A stretch of DNA of 10,514 nucleotides from an uncultured Lachnospiraceae bacterium (GTDB lineage: Bacteria > Bacillota > Clostridia > Lachnospirales > Lachnospiraceae): positions 1-10,514 of the forward strand of contig CAJUJY010000092.1 of NCBI GenBank assembly GCA_910586555.1, read 5' to 3'. Both the position numbers and the translations under genes were made by a program. Positions 7,306 to 10,514 of the stretch are shown piece after piece (position 1 is the stretch's first letter; every line of letters starts with the position of its first letter). The notes under the pieces are model-generated. The model saw nothing but the letters and a program-made list of their open reading frames with translations, did no database searches and had not been told where the DNA came from.

Positions 7306-8604
7306 TTAGTCCTCTGGTTCTTTTAAGACAGCAGAATCCACAACAAGCTTTACTGCTTTCTGTACAGCTATATCCATGCGTATCTGTTCTTTTTCATTGT
7401 CCCCTGCCAGTTCACTAAGCTTGTCTTTTTCCATGTTATATGCTTCTGCCATTTTTTCAAGTTCCTTGTCAAACTCTTCGTCTGATACTTCAATATTTTC
7501 AGCAGCAGCTACTGCTTCAAGCACAAGGCGGCTCTGTATGCGTTTAAGTGCCTGTGGTTTTAATTCGTCAATCATTTTCTGGCTTGTAAGGCCTGTAAGC
7601 TGCATATACTGTTCAAGTGAAAGACCCTGTGCCTGGAGGCGCTGTGCAAATTCCTGTGTCATCTGCCTTGTCTGCGCATCAACCATTGGTTCTGGTATAT
7701 CCATTTGTGCATTTGCAATAATTGCACCAACTATTTCTTCTTCTTTCTCCCTGTCAAGTGCTGCTTCTTTATTTTCAAGAAGTTTCTTTTTTAAATCTTC
7801 TTTATACTCTTCTAATGTGTCAAAATCAGAAACGTCCTGTGCAAATTCATCATCAATATCAGGAAGTTCTTTTACTTTTATATCATTGATATTTACATAA
7901 AATACTGCTTCCTTACCCCTTAATTCTTCTGCCTGGTATGCATCAGGGAATGTCACATGCACTTCCACAGAATCACCTGTATTTTTTCCAATAAGCTGTT
8001 CTTCAAAGTTGTCAATAAATGTATGTGAACCAAGGACAAGTGAATAATCTTCTGCTTTGCCTCCTTCAAACTGTTCACCATCAACATAACCATCAAAATC
8101 TATAACAAGGGTATCACCTTCCTGTGAAGGCCTGTCATCAATCGTAATCATACGTGAATTGTTTTCCCTTACCCTTCCAATCTCTTCATCAACTTCTTCA
8201 TCTGTAACTTCTGCTGTTTTCTTTACAACTTCTATTCCTTTGTAATCCCCAAGGGTAACTTCTGGTTTTACAGCCACTGTTGCAGTAAATATAAAATTGC
8301 TTCCTTTTTCTATCTGTGAAACTTCTATTTCAGGCCGGGAAACGATCTCTAAACCACTTTCCTTTGTGGCATCTTCATATGCACCAGGAATTATGTCATT
8401 GGCAGCATCTTCATAAAATACGCTGTCACCATACATTTTTTCTATCATTTTACGTGGAGCCTTTCCCTTTCGGAAGCCTGGCATTGCTATTTTGTTCCTG
8501 CTTTTCTTATATACACTGTCAAGTGCTTTTTCAAATTTCTCTGCTGGAACTTCAATTATAAGCTTTGCCATATTCTTCTCTAACTTTTCTACCTGTACAC
8601 TCAT
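7306..8604 (-). CDS. tig: Trigger factor, ribosome-associated chaperone and prolyl isomerase
   Basis: This 432-residue chaperone binds near the ribosomal exit tunnel and shelters nascent chains. The N-terminal ribosome-binding domain carries the signature GFRKGKAP at 43-50. The FKBP-type peptidyl-prolyl isomerase domain spans about 160-245 (starting GDTLVIDFDGYVDGE), and a helical C-terminal chaperone domain fills about 250-420. Length is standard. AGGAGG at 8615-8620 precedes the ATG by ten bases. It is the first gene of the tig-clpP-clpX-lon-engB run, with a good promoter 60-90 bases upstream. The pairing of a folding factor with ClpXP in one transcript is common in Firmicutes and many proteobacteria and couples folding with degradation. 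Confidence 0.97.
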   Translation of the reverse strand: MSVQVEKLEKNMAKLIIEVPAEKFEKALDSVYKKSRNKIAMPGFRKGKAPRKMIEKMYGDSVFYEDAANDIIPGAYEDATKESGLEIVSRPEIEVSQIEKGSNFIFTATVAVKPEVTLGDYKGIEVVKKTAEVTDEEVDEEIGRVRENNSRMITIDDRPSQEGDTLVIDFDGYVDGEQFEGGKAEDYSLVLGSHTFIDNFEEQLIGKNTGDSVEVHVTFPDAYQAEELRGKEAVFYVNINDIKVKELPDIDDEFAQDVSDFDTLEEYKEDLKKKLLENKEAALDREKEEEIVGAIIANAQMDIPEPMVDAQTRQMTQEFAQRLQAQGLSLEQYMQLTGLTSQKMIDELKPQALKRIQSRLVLEAVAAAENIEVSDEEFDKELEKMAEAYNMEKDKLSELAGDNEKEQIRMDIAVQKAVKLVVDSAVLKEPED

Positions 8605-8628
8605 TTTAATATTTCCTCCTTATAATAA

Positions 8629-8644
8629 ACGGGTAATCTCCCGT
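8629..8644 (-). promoter_or_regulatory. Small leader hairpin in the tig 5' untranslated region
   Basis: ACGGG and CCCGT form a 5-bp stem with a 6-base loop on the minus strand, between the tig promoter and its ribosome binding site, followed by TTATT. It is too weak for a confident terminator. It may affect translation or stability of the tig transcript, or be a chance pairing. Confidence 0.3.
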
Positions 8645-8660
8645 AATTTACCATTTGTAT

Positions 8661-8690
8661 AATATAGCACGAACAAACCCCGGAAATCAA
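8661..8690 (-). promoter_or_regulatory. Predicted sigma-A promoter for the tig-clpP-clpX-lon-engB run
   Basis: On the minus strand a -35 box TTGATT (8685-8690) and a -10 box TATATT (8661-8666) are separated by 18 bases. Transcription would start near 8655, giving a leader of about 50 bases to the tig start. No CIRCE or CtsR-type operator repeat is visible, so heat-shock control of this unit is not evident from the sequence. The -35 box lies in the loop of a GGGG/CCCC stem (8675-8698). Confidence 0.65.
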
Positions 8691-8698
8691 GGGGGTTT
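8675..8698. terminator. Inverted repeat overlapping the tig promoter, possible weak terminator
   Basis: AAACCCC and GGGGTTT pair over 7 bp with a 10-base loop. Reading on the minus strand, it could end glmM transcripts (tail GTTCG, a poor T tract). On the plus strand it is followed by a T-rich run, ATTAAATTTTTTA, but there is no plus-strand gene. Because the tig -35 box is in the loop, the repeat could also be a protein-binding operator. Read as a terminator the call is weak. Confidence 0.35.
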
Positions 8699-8773
8699 AT
8701 TAAATTTTTTATATGTTGCCATACATGGCTTTATATTTAAGAACACTCCGGGTATTTTTACAGCGGTATGCAG

Positions 8774-8788
8774 GCCAGCTTTGCTGGC
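8774..8788. other. Short GC-rich hairpin downstream of glmM
   Basis: GCCAGC and GCTGGC form a 6-bp stem with a 3-base loop 16 bases beyond the glmM stop codon. On the minus strand the following bases are CTGCATACC, with no T tract, so classical termination is doubtful. It may protect the glmM mRNA 3' end or pause polymerase. The rest of 8605-8803 holds only the tig promoter and leader described separately. Confidence 0.4.
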
Positions 8789-8803
8789 AATCTTCTTTAA
8801 TAA

Positions 8804-10147
8804 TCAGCCCAGTATATATTTTTTCTCTTGCAGTACATTTATAATGCTGTTTACATATTTTTCACAAAGTTCATGCGTTTCAGCCTCTGCCATTACACGC
8901 ACTAACGGTTCTGTGCCGCTCTCCCTTAAAAGTATGCGTCCGTTGTTTCCAAGCGCATCTTCTGCTTTTTTTGCAGCCGCCTGCACATCTTTATCATTTA
9001 TTGCGGCGGCTTTGTCTGCCACCTTTACATTTTTAAGGAGCTGTGGGTATATCTTAAGCCCCTTTTTAAGTTCTGAAAGCTTTGCTTTCTTTTCAAGCAT
9101 CACTTCCATAAGCATAAGTGAAGTAAGTACACCATCGCCTGTTACAGCATATTTGCTAAATATTATATGCCCTGACTGTTCACCGCCAAGTGAATATCCG
9201 TTTTCCATCATGTTTGCATTAACATATTTGTCACCTACCGCTGTCTTCTCATAAGCAATCCCTGCTTTGTCAAGCGCCTTGTAAAGCCCTATGTTAGACA
9301 TAACTGTTGTAACTATTGTATTATTATCCAGTTCGCCTTTTTCTTTAAGGTAGCATCCGCACAGGTAAAGTATTGCATCACCATCTATTACTTCACCATT
9401 GTCATCAACTGCAAGACACCTGTCTGCATCACCATCATATGCAAAACCTATGTCAAGGTTTTTCTCTTTTACAAATTCCTGTAGCCTGCTTATATGTGTA
9501 GAACCACAGTTCCTGTTAATATTAATGCCATCTGGTTCCATGCCTATTGCATAAGTTTTTGCGCCTAGTGCATCAAATACACCTTTTGCAACTGAGTAAG
9601 AAGAACCATTAGCACAGTCAAGCCCTACACGTATGTTTTTAAATGAACGTGTGGCAAGGGACATAAGATAGCCTATATATCTGTGCCTTCCTATGGAATA
9701 ATCGACTGTACAGCCAATATTTTCCTTTACCGCAAATGGAATTGTATCTTCCCTGCTGTCTATGTATTCTTCTATCTTCTCCTCTATCTCTGCTTCAAGT
9801 TTATAACCATTGCTGTTTATTACCTTAATGCCATTGTCATAATACGGGTTATGGCTTGCGGAAATCATTATGCCACAATCAAACTGTTCTGTCCTTACTA
9901 CATATGAAACACTTGGTGTCGGTGTAACATGCAGCAGATACACATCTGCACCGCTTGCAGTAAGCCCTGCTGAAAGCGCATCTTCAAACATATAGCTTGA
10001 ACGCCTTGTATCTTTTCCTATTATAATCCTTGCTTTGTGATCCTGTCCATAATACCAGCCCAGAAAACGTCCAACCTTATATGCATGCATAACATTTAAA
10101 CCTGCATTTGCCTCACCACGGAAGCCATCTGTGCCAAAATACTTCAT
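8804..10147 (-). CDS. glmM: Phosphoglucosamine mutase
   Basis: This 447-residue enzyme converts glucosamine-6-phosphate to glucosamine-1-phosphate, on the way to UDP-GlcNAc for peptidoglycan. It belongs to the alpha-D-phosphohexomutase family. The N-terminus has the GlmM signature KYFGTDGFRG. The phosphorylated serine is Ser98 in ISASHNP, the metal-binding loop DGDADR is at 238-243, a GGEQSGH sugar-specificity loop follows near 325, and the phosphate-binding RESGTEPLVRVM is near the C-terminus. All catalytic elements are intact. I chose the ATG at 10147 because the family starts here and GGAGG at 10159-10163 is suitably placed; the ATG at 10165 overlaps that site and would add six residues. 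The gene has its own promoter and stands apart from tig by 199 bases, so it is probably a separate unit that may read through into tig. Confidence 0.97.
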   Translation of the reverse strand: MKYFGTDGFRGEANAGLNVMHAYKVGRFLGWYYGQDHKARIIIGKDTRRSSYMFEDALSAGLTASGADVYLLHVTPTPSVSYVVRTEQFDCGIMISASHNPYYDNGIKVINSNGYKLEAEIEEKIEEYIDSREDTIPFAVKENIGCTVDYSIGRHRYIGYLMSLATRSFKNIRVGLDCANGSSYSVAKGVFDALGAKTYAIGMEPDGININRNCGSTHISRLQEFVKEKNLDIGFAYDGDADRCLAVDDNGEVIDGDAILYLCGCYLKEKGELDNNTIVTTVMSNIGLYKALDKAGIAYEKTAVGDKYVNANMMENGYSLGGEQSGHIIFSKYAVTGDGVLTSLMLMEVMLEKKAKLSELKKGLKIYPQLLKNVKVADKAAAINDKDVQAAAKKAEDALGNNGRILLRESGTEPLVRVMAEAETHELCEKYVNSIINVLQEKKYILG

Positions 10148-10196
10148 ATTTATATATTCCTCCATTCTGTCTGTACATGGTACACTATTCTGAATA

Positions 10197-10225
10197 ATTC
10201 TAACATAATAACTTATTTAAATCAA
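10197..10225 (-). promoter_or_regulatory. Predicted sigma-A promoter for glmM
   Basis: On the minus strand TTGATT (10220-10225) and TAGAAT (10197-10202) are spaced by exactly 17 bases in a very AT-rich context. Transcription would start about 40 bases upstream of the chosen glmM start codon. That short leader leaves no room for a glmS-type ribozyme, and none is expected on glmM. Confidence 0.7.
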
Positions 10226-10462
10226 TATTATATCTTCACTATATATGGCTGTTTCATAAAAATCTGTTTATCCTGGGTTACAGATTGAAAAACGTTTCTT
10301 TTTCATTCCTATTTGTGCTGCAAAAGGCATAGTATAGGAATTAGTATACAAAATAAAAGTTTATTAGGAAAAATATATACCTATAGCACCAGTTTTTTAT
10401 TATATATAAACTATAATTATAACCATAGATAAAACATAGTGCAATAGATAAGTTTTTTAATT
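10226..10462. other. Gene-free AT-rich stretch between glmM promoter and right terminal repeat
   Basis: No open frame here looks like a gene on either strand. It contains a weak stem, AATCTGT with ACAGATT (10261-10286), followed on the minus strand by TTTATG; this may be the terminator of a gene lying outside the window. It also contains a short palindrome, AAACGTTT, near 10292 and a direct repeat TAGTATA near 10330-10350. Several TATAAT-like runs near 10395-10425 are expected by chance at this AT content. I see nothing else. Confidence 0.4.
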
Positions 10463-10514
10463 CACGGAAATCAATTTTCAAAAATCTCACAAATCTTGGA
10501 AGACTCAAGTAAGC
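10463..10514 (-). repeat. Right copy of the 52-bp perfect terminal inverted repeat
   Basis: This is the inverted partner of bases 1-52, with no mismatch over 52 bp. It begins CACGGAAATC on the plus strand. It lies about 240 bp upstream of the predicted glmM promoter in a gene-free AT-rich stretch. The bases just inside the two copies differ, so the homology is limited to the repeat. If the repeat is an insertion-sequence end facing outward, the element would begin with CACGGAAATC. That orientation is an inference. Confidence 0.95.

Noticed and set aside
8655..9254. 199-codon plus-strand open frame opposite glmM
   Set aside because: It lies over the tig promoter and the conserved 3' half of glmM in antisense. 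Its Ser/Phe-rich composition is typical of an antisense shadow.
1..10514. Terminal inverted repeat as evidence of a linear plasmid or virus genome
   Set aside because: All recognisable genes are chromosomal housekeeping genes (glmM, tig, clpP, clpX, lon, engB), and there is no replication, packaging or structural gene.

Overview
The window is an AT-rich chromosomal segment that reads like a Clostridia (Firmicutes) genome, most likely a Lachnospiraceae-type gut anaerobe. The evidence is the gene order tig-clpP-clpX-lon-engB, strong GGAGG ribosome binding sites, and protein sequences of clear Firmicutes type (LonA, ClpX with an N-terminal zinc finger, a ClpP beginning with an IPYVIE-type sequence). 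The taxon is inferred from gene content and was not tested. All seven convincing genes lie on the minus strand, so transcription runs from the right end of the window to the left.

In transcription order: glmM (phosphoglucosamine mutase, cell-wall precursor supply) has its own sigma-A-like promoter. A gap of about 200 bp follows, with small hairpins and a second promoter. Then comes the protein quality-control cluster: tig (trigger factor), clpP and clpX (the ClpXP protease), lon (the LonA protease), and engB (a ribosome-assembly GTPase that starts one base after the lon stop). A non-coding stretch of about 440 bp separates engB from the last gene, which encodes a membrane-anchored or exported protein with Big2-like immunoglobulin repeats and a C-terminal NlpC/P60-type peptidase domain. 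That gene ends in a good rho-independent terminator.

The genes fit a shared theme. Trigger factor catches nascent chains at the ribosome, ClpXP and Lon destroy failed or regulated proteins, and EngB assembles the 50S subunit. GlmM and the NlpC/P60 protein act at the two ends of cell-wall metabolism, precursor synthesis and probable wall cleavage.

The parts not explained by ordinary genes are: (1) a perfect 52-bp inverted repeat that forms the exact two ends of the window, suggesting that its boundaries were set by a dispersed or invertible repeat; (2) a dense run of hairpins at 2161-2352, three of them back to back, whose last arm contains the engB stop codon, possibly the remnant of an IS200/IS605-type element or another mobile structured repeat; (3) an identical 10-base leader, CAGAATGGAG, just before the start codons of three unrelated genes, where its ATG is always in frame with the likely true start. 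I see no CRISPR array, tRNA, rRNA, complete insertion sequence or defence gene.
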